Part shown: positions 33,818 through 42,666 of the stretch, piece after piece
Position numbering within the stretch: the stretch's first letter is position 1
How the letters are laid out: each line of letters starts with the position of its first letter
Source of the DNA: Desulfobacteraceae bacterium
GTDB taxonomy: Bacteria; Desulfobacterota; Desulfobacteria; Desulfobacterales; RPRI01
Length of the DNA: 43,778 nt
Direction: 5' to 3'
Assembly (NCBI GenBank): GCA_003818505.1
Contig: RPRI01000030.1
Span: 1 to 43,778, forward strand
Position numbers and translations under genes: made by a program
The notes under the pieces: model-generated
The model's input: only the letters and a program-made list of their open reading frames with translations
Told to the model about the DNA's origin: nothing
Database searches by the model: none

Positions 33818-35203
33818 ATGAACCAAAAGAAAAACAGTAATATAAAACTATGGATAACGGTTATACTCGCTGCGGTTTTTTTAACTGCAGGCGCCGGTTT
33901 TTACCGTGATCTTTCTGCCAGCGGCGAAGAAACCTATAAAGGCCTGAAAATATTCAGTGATGTGATTGAAATAATCGAAAACAATTACGTTGACCCGGTT
34001 GACACCAAAGATCTCATACAAAAAGCCATCCAGGGCATGGTTCATGGCCTGGATCCGCATTCTTCACTGCTTCCCCCCGAAGCCTACGAAGATCTGCAAA
34101 TAGATTCTGAAGGAGAATTCCCGGGTATCGGAATACACATAACACTCCAAAATAATTTTATTACGGTTATTTCTCCAATTGAAGGAACTCCGGCGTTTAA
34201 AGCAGGGATAAAAGCAAAAGATAAAATCATCAGGATAGACGGGGTTACTCCCAAGGATCTTAGGGAAGCTGTAAGCAAAATGAGAGGTCCGAAAGGGACA
34301 ACTGTTGTTGTAACCATATCAAGGGAAGGAGAAACCGAACCGATTGAATTTACCCTTGTGCGGGATATAATTCCAGTTGAAAGTATAAAATCCGTATCAA
34401 TTAAACCCGGCTACGTCTATATCTGGATAACAAACTTTACAGGAAACACAACTGATGATTTTATTAAAACTTTGGAAAAATTTGAATCGGGCGCCGTTCC
34501 CATGAAAGGCCTTATACTTGACCTTCGCGACAACGGAGGAGGGCTTTTAAATCAGGCAGTCAAAATTTCAGATATATTTATAGAAGACGGGAAAATTCTC
34601 TCGATAGAAGGACGGCATAAAAAAAATTCGAAGATATATAATGCTCATCCGGATAAGGTGAAAAGAACATACCCGATGGTGGTTCTTATCAACGGAGGAA
34701 GCGCGAGTGCTGCGGAAATTGTTGCCGGAGCTCTCCAGGATCATAAAAGAGCGCTTATCCTGGGAACAACATCTTTCGGAAAAGGATCTGTTCAGAGTGT
34801 TGAAACATTGCGTGACGGGTATGCCCTTAAGCTTACGATTGCAAGGTATTATACGCCGAGCGGGAGATCCATACAAGCAAAAGGCATTGAACCGGACATA
34901 GCATTAAGGCATAAAACAACTGGTGATGAAAGCGGTTTCGATGACGATGGCATGCTTAAGGAAAAAGATCTGAAAAATCATCTTGATGCAAATCCTGAGG
35001 AAAAGAATAAAGATAAAGAACCCGGTTCAGGCACTAAAAAAGATAAAGAGAAAAAAGACCCCCTGAAGAAAATAAAAGTGCGCGAACCGGATTACAGGCT
35101 CGGCCCCCTGACAAGTGAAGGGCTCAAGTCGGATAACCAGGTAATGCACGCACTTGAAATACTCTTAAGTTATGAAATTTTTAAAAACAAGTTAAACCCT
35201 TAG
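33818..35203 (+). CDS. ctpA: C-terminal processing peptidase (S41)
   Basis: A 461-aa periplasmic serine protease. The signal/anchor helix is at residues ~10-28, then a helical cap, a PDZ domain (~95-175, FPGIGIHITL and GTPAFKAGI) and the S41 core. The catalytic dyad is S297 (GGSASAAEI) and K322 (SFGKGS), 25 residues apart as in known CtpA enzymes. The C-terminal ~90 residues are an acidic/Lys-rich linker (about 365-425) plus a final helix. In this context it may process division or envelope proteins. The neighbours envC and yibQ form the usual cluster. Confidence 0.93.
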   Translation: MNQKKNSNIKLWITVILAAVFLTAGAGFYRDLSASGEETYKGLKIFSDVIEIIENNYVDPVDTKDLIQKAIQGMVHGLDPHSSLLPPEAYEDLQIDSEGEFPGIGIHITLQNNFITVISPIEGTPAFKAGIKAKDKIIRIDGVTPKDLREAVSKMRGPKGTTVVVTISREGETEPIEFTLVRDIIPVESIKSVSIKPGYVYIWITNFTGNTTDDFIKTLEKFESGAVPMKGLILDLRDNGGGLLNQAVKISDIFIEDGKILSIEGRHKKNSKIYNAHPDKVKRTYPMVVLINGGSASAAEIVAGALQDHKRALILGTTSFGKGSVQSVETLRDGYALKLTIARYYTPSGRSIQAKGIEPDIALRHKTTGDESGFDDDGMLKEKDLKNHLDANPEEKNKDKEPGSGTKKDKEKKDPLKKIKVREPDYRLGPLTSEGLKSDNQVMHALEILLSYEIFKNKLNP

Positions 35204-35245
35204 GAAGCGTCATGAAATATCCATTACCTTTCTGAGCTTTTCGTC

Positions 35246-35294
35246 AGGAGCCGTTACAAAACAATTACATGTCTGGCCATTTTGTTATGGCTCC
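35246..35294 (+). repeat. Diverged copy D of the intergenic hairpin repeat
   Basis: Between ctpA and the yibQ gene. AGGAGCCGTTACAAAACAA at 35246 and TTTTGTTATGGCTCC to 35294 pair with two mismatches. It lacks the upstream part seen in the other copies. Confidence 0.6.
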
Positions 35295-35345
35295 ATATTC
35301 TGGATACAAAAAATTTATAAAACTCGCGGGAAGACATCTTGATCT

Positions 35346-36284
35346 ATGGCAAAAAGAAAAAAACCGAAGAAGGCCGTACAGAGATCGAAAAAGCCGGGGG
35401 ATTTTAAAACAAACATCAGTAAGATTTTCGCGGGATTCTTCATCCTTCTTATTTTTGTTGTCGGAGCAGGCTTTTTTGTTGATTACTATATATCAAAAAA
35501 GCCTGCTGAAAAGAAGGAGCCTGTTTTAAAACAACCTGTTTTTGAAGTCTACCCGAAAGAGGAACGACTTTCTGTTAAAACTCCCTCAAAAGCAACAGCA
35601 CAACCTGCCGGATCTTTGCCGAAAGTTGCAATTATAATTGATGATATGGGATACGACAAGGATATGGCAAAAAACTATCTGGACCTTGACGCTCCCTTTA
35701 CTTTTTCTCTGCTTCCTTTCAGTCCTTTTCAAAAAAGCATAGCCGCGGCGGCATACAGTAAAGGGGTTGAAACCATGCTCCATCTTCCCATGGAGCCGGA
35801 TGAATATCCCGATATTTCCCCGGGCCCCGGAGCTCTTCTTACATCCATGTCACCCGACCAGCTTATAAGTCAGCTCAACAAAGATCTTGATGACATACCT
35901 TTTGTTAAGGGCGTAAATAATCACATGGGTTCAAAAATGACCAGTATAGATACACAGATGTATCAGATTTTTTCCGTCCTGAAAAAAAAGGGACTTTATT
36001 TCGTCGACAGCAGGACCTCTGCAAAAACCCTGTGTAAGCCATCGGCAAGGCTCTTAAAGGTTTCTTTTGCTGAAAGGGACGTTTTTCTCGATCACGTACA
36101 GAAGCCGAAAGAGATTCGGGAACAGATAAATAAACTGGTAGACCTTGCTAGGAAACATGGCGAGGCTGTTGCAATAATGCATCCGTATCCCGAAACATAC
36201 CAGGTTGTTCAGGAAATGCTTCCTTATCTGCGGAAAAAAGTAAATCTTGTTCCGGCTTCGGAAATTGTAAGGGAAATAAGCTGA
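35346..36284 (+). CDS. yibQ: Divergent polysaccharide deacetylase family protein (YibQ-like)
   Basis: A 312-aa membrane-anchored periplasmic protein: a basic N terminus, one helix (residues ~27-48), then a NodB-like fold beginning with KVAIIIDDMGYD. Motifs are FSLLPFSPF, LHLPMEPD, GVNNHMGSKMTSID, YFVDSRTSA and AIMHPYPET, the usual set of the divergent polysaccharide deacetylase (DUF610) family. The enzymatic activity of the family is not established. The start ATG 35346 has a weak ribosome-binding site; the gene follows ctpA as in many Proteobacteria/Desulfobacterota. Confidence 0.85.
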   Translation: MAKRKKPKKAVQRSKKPGDFKTNISKIFAGFFILLIFVVGAGFFVDYYISKKPAEKKEPVLKQPVFEVYPKEERLSVKTPSKATAQPAGSLPKVAIIIDDMGYDKDMAKNYLDLDAPFTFSLLPFSPFQKSIAAAAYSKGVETMLHLPMEPDEYPDISPGPGALLTSMSPDQLISQLNKDLDDIPFVKGVNNHMGSKMTSIDTQMYQIFSVLKKKGLYFVDSRTSAKTLCKPSARLLKVSFAERDVFLDHVQKPKEIREQINKLVDLARKHGEAVAIMHPYPETYQVVQEMLPYLRKKVNLVPASEIVREIS

Positions 36285-36493
36285 TTTTCTGCATAATCTT
36301 TTTTGACTTTCAATTTTTTCCCGTTTTCTGTATAAGCCCTTTCGCTTTTTACAGCAGGACACCACGGCGATTGACAGAATAGTGTTCCGATTGGACCGCG
36401 AACAAATTGTTTAGGTTTGGGTGCGTGAGCGGAATATTTTTGTGTCAATTGCCATATAGATTTATTGTTAAAAAAGCGTACCAAGGAAAATAT

Positions 36494-37612
36494 ATGTCTT
36501 TATGTCTGATGGAAGGTAATGAGGCCGTTGCATGGGGAGCCGTTGCTTCCGGATGCCGCTTTTTTGCCGGATACCCGATTACCCCGGCTACAACCATCTT
36601 CAATACTCTGCTTAAAATCATGCCGCCAGCGGGCGGCATCTGCATGCAGGGAGAAGATGAAATTGCATCGATCGGATACTGCCTTGGAGCCTCAATGGCA
36701 GGCCTCAAAGCAATGACCGCAACTTCCGGACCCGGCATAAGCCTTTACAGTGAACAGATTTCATTTGCCATAGGCAGCGAAATTCCGCTTGTAATCGTTG
36801 ATGTTCAGAGATTAGGGCCGTCAACCGGCTCGGCAACGAAGGGGGCGGACGGCGATGTTCAGTTCATGCGATGGGGAAACAGCGGGGGGTTGCCTGTGAT
36901 TGTTCTCGCGCCTGTCGATGTTGCGGATTGTTTTGTTCTGACAATGCATGCTTTTAATCTCGCAGAAAAGCTCAGATGTCCTGTTTTTATCGCATCAAAC
37001 AAAGAAATCGCAATGACAAAGGAAAGCCTTGATTTTGAATCTCTTGAAAGGCCGCCGGTTATTGACCGAGCCCGGCCCGGAAATAAAGATTATTTTCCTT
37101 TCACCGTCAGGGAAAACAGCCTTGTACCGGAATTTCTTCCCATTGGCGGCAGTCGGTTGGTCCGGCAGACCTCCTCCACCCACGGAGATGAAGGATATAT
37201 AACAACAGATTTCAATATTATTTCTCGGTTCCAGAACCGGCTGAAAAACAAACTTGAATCGGAGGTCGGTTCCTTTGCTTTCCATGAAAGCTTCATTGAA
37301 GAGGAGGCCAAGAGTATTATCATAACTTATGGAGTAACTGCCCGCGCCGCAAAAGCAGTTTACAGTATACGGAAAAAAGAGGGAAGGCCGGTTTCTCTTC
37401 TTGTATTAAAAACTCTTTGGCCTGTTCCGGAAAAACTAATACGGGATAAAACTGAAAAAGCAAACCGCGTTTTTGTTTTCGAGATGAACATGGGACAATA
37501 TTACGGAGAAATCATGCGGATATTGCCGGATAAAAAGGTTGATTTATTTGGCCAGATGGACGGCAGGCTTATATCTCCGAGGCAGATAATGGAGGCTGTC
37601 GGCAATGGATAG
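36494..37612 (+). CDS. korA: 2-oxoacid:ferredoxin oxidoreductase, alpha subunit (KorA-type)
   Basis: About 372 aa, a cytoplasmic subunit of the ferredoxin-dependent oxidoreductase that decarboxylates a 2-oxoacid to acyl-CoA. The pyrimidine-binding domain motif FFAGYPITPATTIF and GEDEIASIGYCLGASMAG are typical of KorA, as is TSGPGISLYSEQISFA. The C-terminal region (VFVFEMNMGQYYGEIMRIL) is the transketolase-C-like domain. ATG 36494 follows AAGGAAA; the longer frame from 36407 is rejected. It overlaps the next gene by eight bases. Substrate is not certain: 2-oxoglutarate is most likely for KorA-type subunits. Confidence 0.9.
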   Translation: MSLCLMEGNEAVAWGAVASGCRFFAGYPITPATTIFNTLLKIMPPAGGICMQGEDEIASIGYCLGASMAGLKAMTATSGPGISLYSEQISFAIGSEIPLVIVDVQRLGPSTGSATKGADGDVQFMRWGNSGGLPVIVLAPVDVADCFVLTMHAFNLAEKLRCPVFIASNKEIAMTKESLDFESLERPPVIDRARPGNKDYFPFTVRENSLVPEFLPIGGSRLVRQTSSTHGDEGYITTDFNIISRFQNRLKNKLESEVGSFAFHESFIEEEAKSIIITYGVTARAAKAVYSIRKKEGRPVSLLVLKTLWPVPEKLIRDKTEKANRVFVFEMNMGQYYGEIMRILPDKKVDLFGQMDGRLISPRQIMEAVGNG

Positions 37613-38906
37613 CTTGTTAAATACCGGCAGGCCGCCCGTATTCTGTCCCGGATGCTCCCATGAGCGTGTTGTAAGGGCTCTCGATAAAGCTCTTTCAAAC
37701 ATGAAGATTACAGGTGATAAGGCAGTCATTGTAAGCGACATAGGGTGCTCAGGCCTTTTTGACACTTTTTTCAATACACATGCTTTTCATGGGCTTCACG
37801 GGCGCGCATTAACCTATGCCGCTGGCATTAAAATGGCTCAGCCTGCTTTAAATGTGATAGTTACAATGGGAGACGGGGGACTTGGAATCGGAGGCGCCCA
37901 TCTGCTTGCCGCCTGCAGACGTAACCTGAATCTTACCCTCCTGATATTGAATAACTTTAATTTCGGGATGACCGGGGGCCAGTTTTCCGTTACAACTCCG
38001 CAGGAAGCACAGGTAGGTTCTGCTTTCCTGAACCGTCTTGAAAAACCGTTTGATGTCTGCTCTGTAGCCCGTTCTGCCGGCGCGCCTTATGTTTCCCGCT
38101 GCTCAAGTTACCTTGATGATTTGCCTTATGAAATTGAACAGGCTATCCGGTTTGAGGGTTTTTCGCTGATTGACATATGGGGAATCTGTCCGGGCAGATA
38201 CACAAAGAGAAATAAATTGACCCCTCAGATGATAGATGATTCCATTGCAGGCAATGAACCCTTTACTGGTGTTATAACAGACAACCTGAGAAAAGAATAC
38301 GGGCAGCATTACAGAGAGATCGCTTCCGGTCTTCAAAAGATTGCGCCGCCCGTAGGAATTAATACCGAATATGTTCCTCCTGAAGCAGGGAGACGGGAAG
38401 TAATAATACTCGGAAGCGCGGGGCAGAGGATAATAACATCCGGGGATATTTTATGTACCGCCGGCCTGACGGCCGGTTTAAAGGTAACCCAGAAAAACGA
38501 TTATAACATTACTGTGTTGCGCGGACCTTCCATCAGTGAAATAATCCTCTCTCCGGAAGATATCGGTTTTTCAGGAACAGATAAACCCTCGGTTATAATC
38601 GCGCTTGCGCATGAAGGGGTTGAAAAAAGAAAATACCTTTTCGGTAATCTTGATAAAAATACGCTGATAATAAGGGTCAAAGGTGTCGATATCCCCGACA
38701 CACAGGCAACCGTATTAGATATTGAGTTAAAAGAGCAGGGATTTAAAAATCAGGACTGGGCATTGGCCTCCCTTGCAGTAATGGCCAAGCTCAATAAGAC
38801 TGTTTCTTTTGACATGCTTGATGCTGCAATAAAACATGTTTTTAAAGATAAGATTCTCGAATCAGCCCTTAATCTTATCAACAAGGCTAAAGTTCAAAAA
38901 GCGTGA
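37605..38906 (+). CDS. korB: 2-oxoacid:ferredoxin oxidoreductase, fused beta and gamma subunits
   Basis: A 433-aa fusion. Residues 1-~250 are the beta subunit: cluster cysteines C14 and C17 (FCPGCSH), C48 and C195 (IWGICPG) for a single [4Fe-4S], and the TPP/magnesium motif GDGGLGIGG followed by NNFNFGMTGGQ. Residues ~263-433 resemble the gamma subunit (EVIILGSAGQRIITSGDIL, then a Rossmann-like part). Most 2-oxoglutarate enzymes of this type have separate beta and gamma genes; fusions occur. No delta (ferredoxin) gene is present. It is co-translated with korA. Confidence 0.9.
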   Translation: MDSLLNTGRPPVFCPGCSHERVVRALDKALSNMKITGDKAVIVSDIGCSGLFDTFFNTHAFHGLHGRALTYAAGIKMAQPALNVIVTMGDGGLGIGGAHLLAACRRNLNLTLLILNNFNFGMTGGQFSVTTPQEAQVGSAFLNRLEKPFDVCSVARSAGAPYVSRCSSYLDDLPYEIEQAIRFEGFSLIDIWGICPGRYTKRNKLTPQMIDDSIAGNEPFTGVITDNLRKEYGQHYREIASGLQKIAPPVGINTEYVPPEAGRREVIILGSAGQRIITSGDILCTAGLTAGLKVTQKNDYNITVLRGPSISEIILSPEDIGFSGTDKPSVIIALAHEGVEKRKYLFGNLDKNTLIIRVKGVDIPDTQATVLDIELKEQGFKNQDWALASLAVMAKLNKTVSFDMLDAAIKHVFKDKILESALNLINKAKVQKA

Positions 38907-38935
38907 TTGACAAGCGACTCTTTTTTCTGTCATAA
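38907..38935 (+). promoter_or_regulatory. Candidate promoter for glutaryl-CoA dehydrogenase gene
   Basis: TTGACA (38907-38912), a 17-base spacer, TCATAA (38930-38935), directly after the korB stop. The -35 is perfect, the -10 only fair. GGAGG lies before the ATG at 38984. Confidence 0.4.
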
Positions 38936-38983
38936 AACAGTTATATTGTAGCTTAAAATATTTTAGAACAGGAGGAATTGAAG

Positions 38984-40147
38984 ATGCATTTTGCCCTATC
39001 CAAAGAACTTGAGATGCTGCGCAAAGCCGTGCGTGAGTTTGCAGCAAAAAAAATCGCTCCAAACGCTGATGAATGGGATAAAAACCATTATTTCCCTTAT
39101 AAAGAAGCATTAAAACCTATGGGTGATCTAGGGTTTTTCGGCACCGTTATTCCTGAAGAGTACGGCGGAGACAACATGGGCTGGCTGGCTGCGATGATAG
39201 TCACCGAAGAGATCGCAAGAGCATCAAGCTCCTTAAGGGTTCAGATAAATATGCAAACCCTGGGTTGCGCATACACTATCTTCAAATACGGAAACGATGA
39301 GACAAAAAAGAAATACATCCCCGGACTTGTCAGTGCTGACTATGTGGGCGGCTTTGCAATTACCGAACCTGATGCCGGGTCTGATGTGATGTCGATGGGT
39401 TCAACTGCGGAGGATAAGGGCGATTATTACCTGCTGAACGGATCAAAAACATGGATTTCAAATGCCAGTTATGCAGATGTTGTAATTTATTACGCATACA
39501 CGGACCGTGCGGCAGGCTCGAAAGGCCTGTCAGCTTTCGTTGTTGAACTGAAAAATTTCAACGGCGTCAAGACATCCGGCCTCGATAAAATGGGCTCACA
39601 CTCATCCCCCACCGGTGAAATATTTCTCACGGACACAAAGGTTCCAAAAGAAAATATGCTTGGAAAACCAGGCGATGGGGCCAAAATAGTTTTCAGTTCT
39701 TTAAATCAGACGAGGCTTTCTGCTGCCGCAGGAGCAGTCGGGCTTGCCCAGGCCTGTCTTGATATAGCAATCAAATATTGCAATACCCGGAAACAATTCG
39801 GAAAATTAATCGGCGAGTTCCAGATGAACCAGGACATGATAGCCCAGATGTCGGCGGAAATCGAAGCCGCCCGTCTTCTTGTTTACAAGGCAGCCTGGGG
39901 CAAGGATCAGGGAAATCTCAACAACGGCCTTGATGTGGCGCATGCAAAATACTTTGCCGGAGAGGTCGTGACAAAATGCTCTATCTTTGCGATGCGCATC
40001 CTGGGAGCCTACGGCTACTCGACCGAATACCCCGTAGCCAGATATTACAGAGATGCACCAACATATACAATGGTCGAGGGATCAGCCAATATCTGCAAGT
40101 GGATTATAGCCCAGGATCAGCTTGGAATAAGAAAAGCAAACAGGTAA
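38984..40147 (+). CDS. gdh: Glutaryl-CoA dehydrogenase (acyl-CoA dehydrogenase family), probably non-decarboxylating
   Basis: A soluble FAD enzyme oxidising glutaryl-CoA. The start is ATG 38984 (MHFALSKELEML), with AGGAGG seven bases upstream; a longer frame from 38978 adds two residues (MK). ITEPDAGSDV and SKTWISNA line the flavin, and TYTMVEGSANIC holds the catalytic base Glu (about residue 365-367). From recall, the protein is closely like the Desulfococcus multivorans glutaryl-CoA dehydrogenase, which forms glutaconyl-CoA without decarboxylation; the gcdA gene downstream fits this. The alternative is a generic short-chain or glutaryl-type dehydrogenase that decarboxylates. Confidence 0.87.
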   Translation: MHFALSKELEMLRKAVREFAAKKIAPNADEWDKNHYFPYKEALKPMGDLGFFGTVIPEEYGGDNMGWLAAMIVTEEIARASSSLRVQINMQTLGCAYTIFKYGNDETKKKYIPGLVSADYVGGFAITEPDAGSDVMSMGSTAEDKGDYYLLNGSKTWISNASYADVVIYYAYTDRAAGSKGLSAFVVELKNFNGVKTSGLDKMGSHSSPTGEIFLTDTKVPKENMLGKPGDGAKIVFSSLNQTRLSAAAGAVGLAQACLDIAIKYCNTRKQFGKLIGEFQMNQDMIAQMSAEIEAARLLVYKAAWGKDQGNLNNGLDVAHAKYFAGEVVTKCSIFAMRILGAYGYSTEYPVARYYRDAPTYTMVEGSANICKWIIAQDQLGIRKANR

Positions 40148-40266
40148 GGATTACCTTTAAAATAATTGGTTATTCTATGAGGATTCGAAGGTTCCGGGAT
40201 TAAAACTATAAGAAGAGATGAACTGAGAAAAAACCTCGAGTAATTTATTTTGCACGGAGTATAAAT

Positions 40267-40656
40267 TTGAAAGACGATATCGTTGAAAAAACAAAAAAAA
40301 CAGCGGCGCTCTATTTCAGGGATGTGACAGGCGAAAGGCCTTATGAACTCTGGAAAGCCTTTGATAAAGGGCTTGCAAATGATCTTTCTCTTTTTATCAC
40401 AGGCCAGATGTACGCCCGGGAAAAAATTCCTCATCCTACAAGACAGCTAGTTACTGTTGCAGCTCTTACTGTTTTATCCCGGCTGGATGAATTAAAGCTT
40501 CATATACAAGCCGCGCTGAATGTCGGCTGTAAGCCGGAAGAGATAGCGGAAGTGATTTTTCAGACCTGCATATACGGAGGTGTGCCTGCAACAAATTCCG
40601 CATTGAAAGTATTAAAAACAGTTCTCGAAGAAAAAGGGTTATGGCCGGTTGCATGA
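40267..40656 (+). CDS. Carboxymuconolactone decarboxylase (CMD/AhpD-fold) family protein
   Basis: A 129-aa helical protein. RQLVTVAALTVLSRLDELKLHIQAALNVGCKPEEIAEVI is the CMD-family core, but the AhpD-type CxxC redox pair is missing (only single cysteines in NVGCKP and FQTCIYGG). Start is TTG 40267 with GGAG nine bases upstream. It sits between gdh and gcdA, so it may act in glutarate metabolism or be an accessory; no function is known. Gaps of 119 bases before and 250 bases after it separate it from the enzymes. Confidence 0.78.
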   Translation: MKDDIVEKTKKTAALYFRDVTGERPYELWKAFDKGLANDLSLFITGQMYAREKIPHPTRQLVTVAALTVLSRLDELKLHIQAALNVGCKPEEIAEVIFQTCIYGGVPATNSALKVLKTVLEEKGLWPVA

Positions 40657-40746
40657 GCAACCTGCAAAACCGTCAAACATGATAGGTCGTAATGTTTATT
40701 GTTGTCTGAAACAATATCCTGTTGTATGCGGAAAGAATTAACGAAC

Positions 40747-40763
40747 CGTGCAATTGTTGCACG
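40747..40763. promoter_or_regulatory. Palindrome upstream of gcdA
   Basis: CGTGCAA-TTG-TTGCACG is a perfect 7-bp inverted repeat in the 250-bp gap before gcdA, 18 bases upstream of repeat copy C. It could be an operator. No clear promoter was found nearby. Confidence 0.4.
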
Positions 40764-40780
40764 AAGCCTTTGGCATTAAA

Positions 40781-40869
40781 TAACCGTACCATTTAAATGG
40801 CAAGAACGGCATAAGGAGACGTAACGAAATGTTCCAGAAAGTAACAGTTATTTCGTAACGGCTCCTAAC
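40781..40869 (+). repeat. Dispersed intergenic hairpin repeat, copy C
   Basis: It lies in the gap before gcdA. AGGAGACGTAACGAAAT at 40814 and ATTTCGTAACGGCTCCT to 40866 give the same imperfect stem, and the upstream part matches copy A over ~50 bases (ACC-ATTTAAATGGCAAGAACGGCA region). Confidence 0.85.
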
Positions 40870-40906
40870 TGTATAAACACGAATGTTTTTTAACGGGAGT
40901 TAGACC

Positions 40907-42640
40907 ATGAAACCTTATTTTAAAAAAATGCCTGATTTCGGCAGGGGACTTTCAGAGGGCCAGAAAAAAAGCAACACGGAGAATGTTACACAAATAAAAG
41001 AGGTTGAAAACCAGGTTAAAGCCGAGATTGAAAAGGTAAAAAACGCAGGTATGTCAACCGAAAAAATAAATGAAAGAGGCGAGATGACCGTCTGGCAAAG
41101 GCTCGCATACCTGGTTGACCCGGGAACATGGTGCCCCCTGCACACCATCTTTAATCCCACGAATAATCCTGAAGGAACCACCAATGTTATTGACGGTCTT
41201 GGTAAAATATCAGGCAAATGGGCCGTTATCATCGGTTTTGACAACAAGGTCCTGGCCGGAGCCTGGCTTCCCGGACAGTCTGAGAACATCCTGAGGGTCA
41301 CCGATTTGGCCAAAAGACTTCATCTTCCCCTTGTCTGGCTCGTAAACTGCAGCGGAGTCAAATTACCCGAACAGGAAAAGTTCTATGCCGGCCGCCGTGG
41401 AGGTGGAACAACATTCTTCAGACACGCAGAACTTGAAATCATGGGAATTCCTATTTTAGCCGGTGTTTACGGCACCAACCCCGCCGGCGGAGGATACCAG
41501 TCGATAAGCCCTACAATTATATTTGCCCATAAAAACTGTAACATAGCGGTAGGTGGAGGCGGCATTTTAAGCGGGATGTCTCCCAAAGGACACTTTGATC
41601 TGGAAGGCGCTGAAATGCTTATTTCCTCTGCAAAACAGTTCAAAGCCAAACCGCCGGGGTCTGTTGAGGTTCATTACGATTCAACGGGCTTCTTCAGATA
41701 TGTTTATGAAGAAGAGACAGGCGTTCTTGACGGCCTTAAAGATTACATGAAAGATATGCCTGCATATAACCCCAAATTCTTCAGGGTGGCAGAGCCGAAA
41801 ACCCCTAAATTTTCAGCCGACGACCTTTATTATTTGCTTCCTTTCAATCAGAAGAGAACTTATGATTTGAAAGATATTCTGTCACGTCTGGTTGACGGCA
41901 GCGAACACATGGAGTACCGCCCTGATTACGGCCCGGAAGTATATACCGGATTGTGCAAACTGGACGGGTTTGTGGTCGGGTGTATCGGAAATAATCAGGG
42001 CCTTCTAAAGGAAAACTATCCCGAATATGCTTCTTACCCGGGAATCGGCGGAAAACTATACAGGCAGGGCCTTATAAAGATGAATGAATTTGTAACCTTG
42101 TGCGGAAGGGACAGGATCCCCATTATATGGTTCCAAGATACTTCCGGAATTGATGTGGGTGATATAGCGGAAAAAGCCGAACTCCTCGGGCTTGGTCAGT
42201 CCCTCATTTATTCCATACAGCAGACTGCTGTGCCTCAGCTTCTGGTTATCTTAAGAAAAGGCTCTGCGGCAGCCCACTACATTATGGGCGGGCCTACAGC
42301 AAACAGGCACAACGCTTTTACAGTGGGGTTAGCCACAACAGAAATTTACGTTATGCATGGCGAGACAGCCGCAGCAGCTACTTATTCACGCAGGCTTGTA
42401 AAGGAAAAAGCCGCCGGGAAACCTCTTGAACCTATAATCGACAGCATGAACAAGCTGGCGAAAGAATATTATGACTATTCAAGACCTGCTTACTGCGCAA
42501 AACACGGTCTTGTTGATGAAGTAGTCAATCTGTCGGATTTAAGAAAATATCTTGTTGCCTTCACGGGCGCATCTTACCAGAATCCAATTTCAATCTGCCC
42601 GCAGCATCAGATGCTAACTCCAAGGTCTATCAAAGGATAA
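40907..42640 (+). CDS. gcdA: Glutaconyl-CoA decarboxylase, carboxyltransferase (alpha) subunit
   Basis: A 577-aa carboxyltransferase that moves the carboxyl of glutaconyl-CoA to a biotin carrier, forming crotonyl-CoA. It matches the Acidaminococcus GcdA pattern in length and sequence: [12 protein letters not shown] near the start, [72 protein letters not shown] and [12 protein letters not shown]. The two crotonase-like halves bind CoA and carboxybiotin. The membrane beta subunit (sodium pump) and biotin carrier are not in the window. GGGAG precedes the ATG; other carboxyltransferase subfamilies are less likely. Confidence 0.93.
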   Translation: MKPYFKKMPDFGRGLSEGQKKSNTENVTQIKEVENQVKAEIEKVKNAGMSTEKINERGEMTVWQRLAYLVDPGTWCPLHTIFNPTNNPEGTTNVIDGLGKISGKWAVIIGFDNKVLAGAWLPGQSENILRVTDLAKRLHLPLVWLVNCSGVKLPEQEKFYAGRRGGGTTFFRHAELEIMGIPILAGVYGTNPAGGGYQSISPTIIFAHKNCNIAVGGGGILSGMSPKGHFDLEGAEMLISSAKQFKAKPPGSVEVHYDSTGFFRYVYEEETGVLDGLKDYMKDMPAYNPKFFRVAEPKTPKFSADDLYYLLPFNQKRTYDLKDILSRLVDGSEHMEYRPDYGPEVYTGLCKLDGFVVGCIGNNQGLLKENYPEYASYPGIGGKLYRQGLIKMNEFVTLCGRDRIPIIWFQDTSGIDVGDIAEKAELLGLGQSLIYSIQQTAVPQLLVILRKGSAAAHYIMGGPTANRHNAFTVGLATTEIYVMHGETAAAATYSRRLVKEKAAGKPLEPIIDSMNKLAKEYYDYSRPAYCAKHGLVDEVVNLSDLRKYLVAFTGASYQNPISICPQHQMLTPRSIKG

Positions 42641-42666
42641 GGGTGATTGGGGAGAACTGGTGTTTT

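Noticed and set aside
35269-35529. Plus-strand open frame of 86 aa starting in repeat copy D
   Set aside because: It begins inside the repeat and overlaps the yibQ gene in another frame; text is Arg/Ser-rich without motif.
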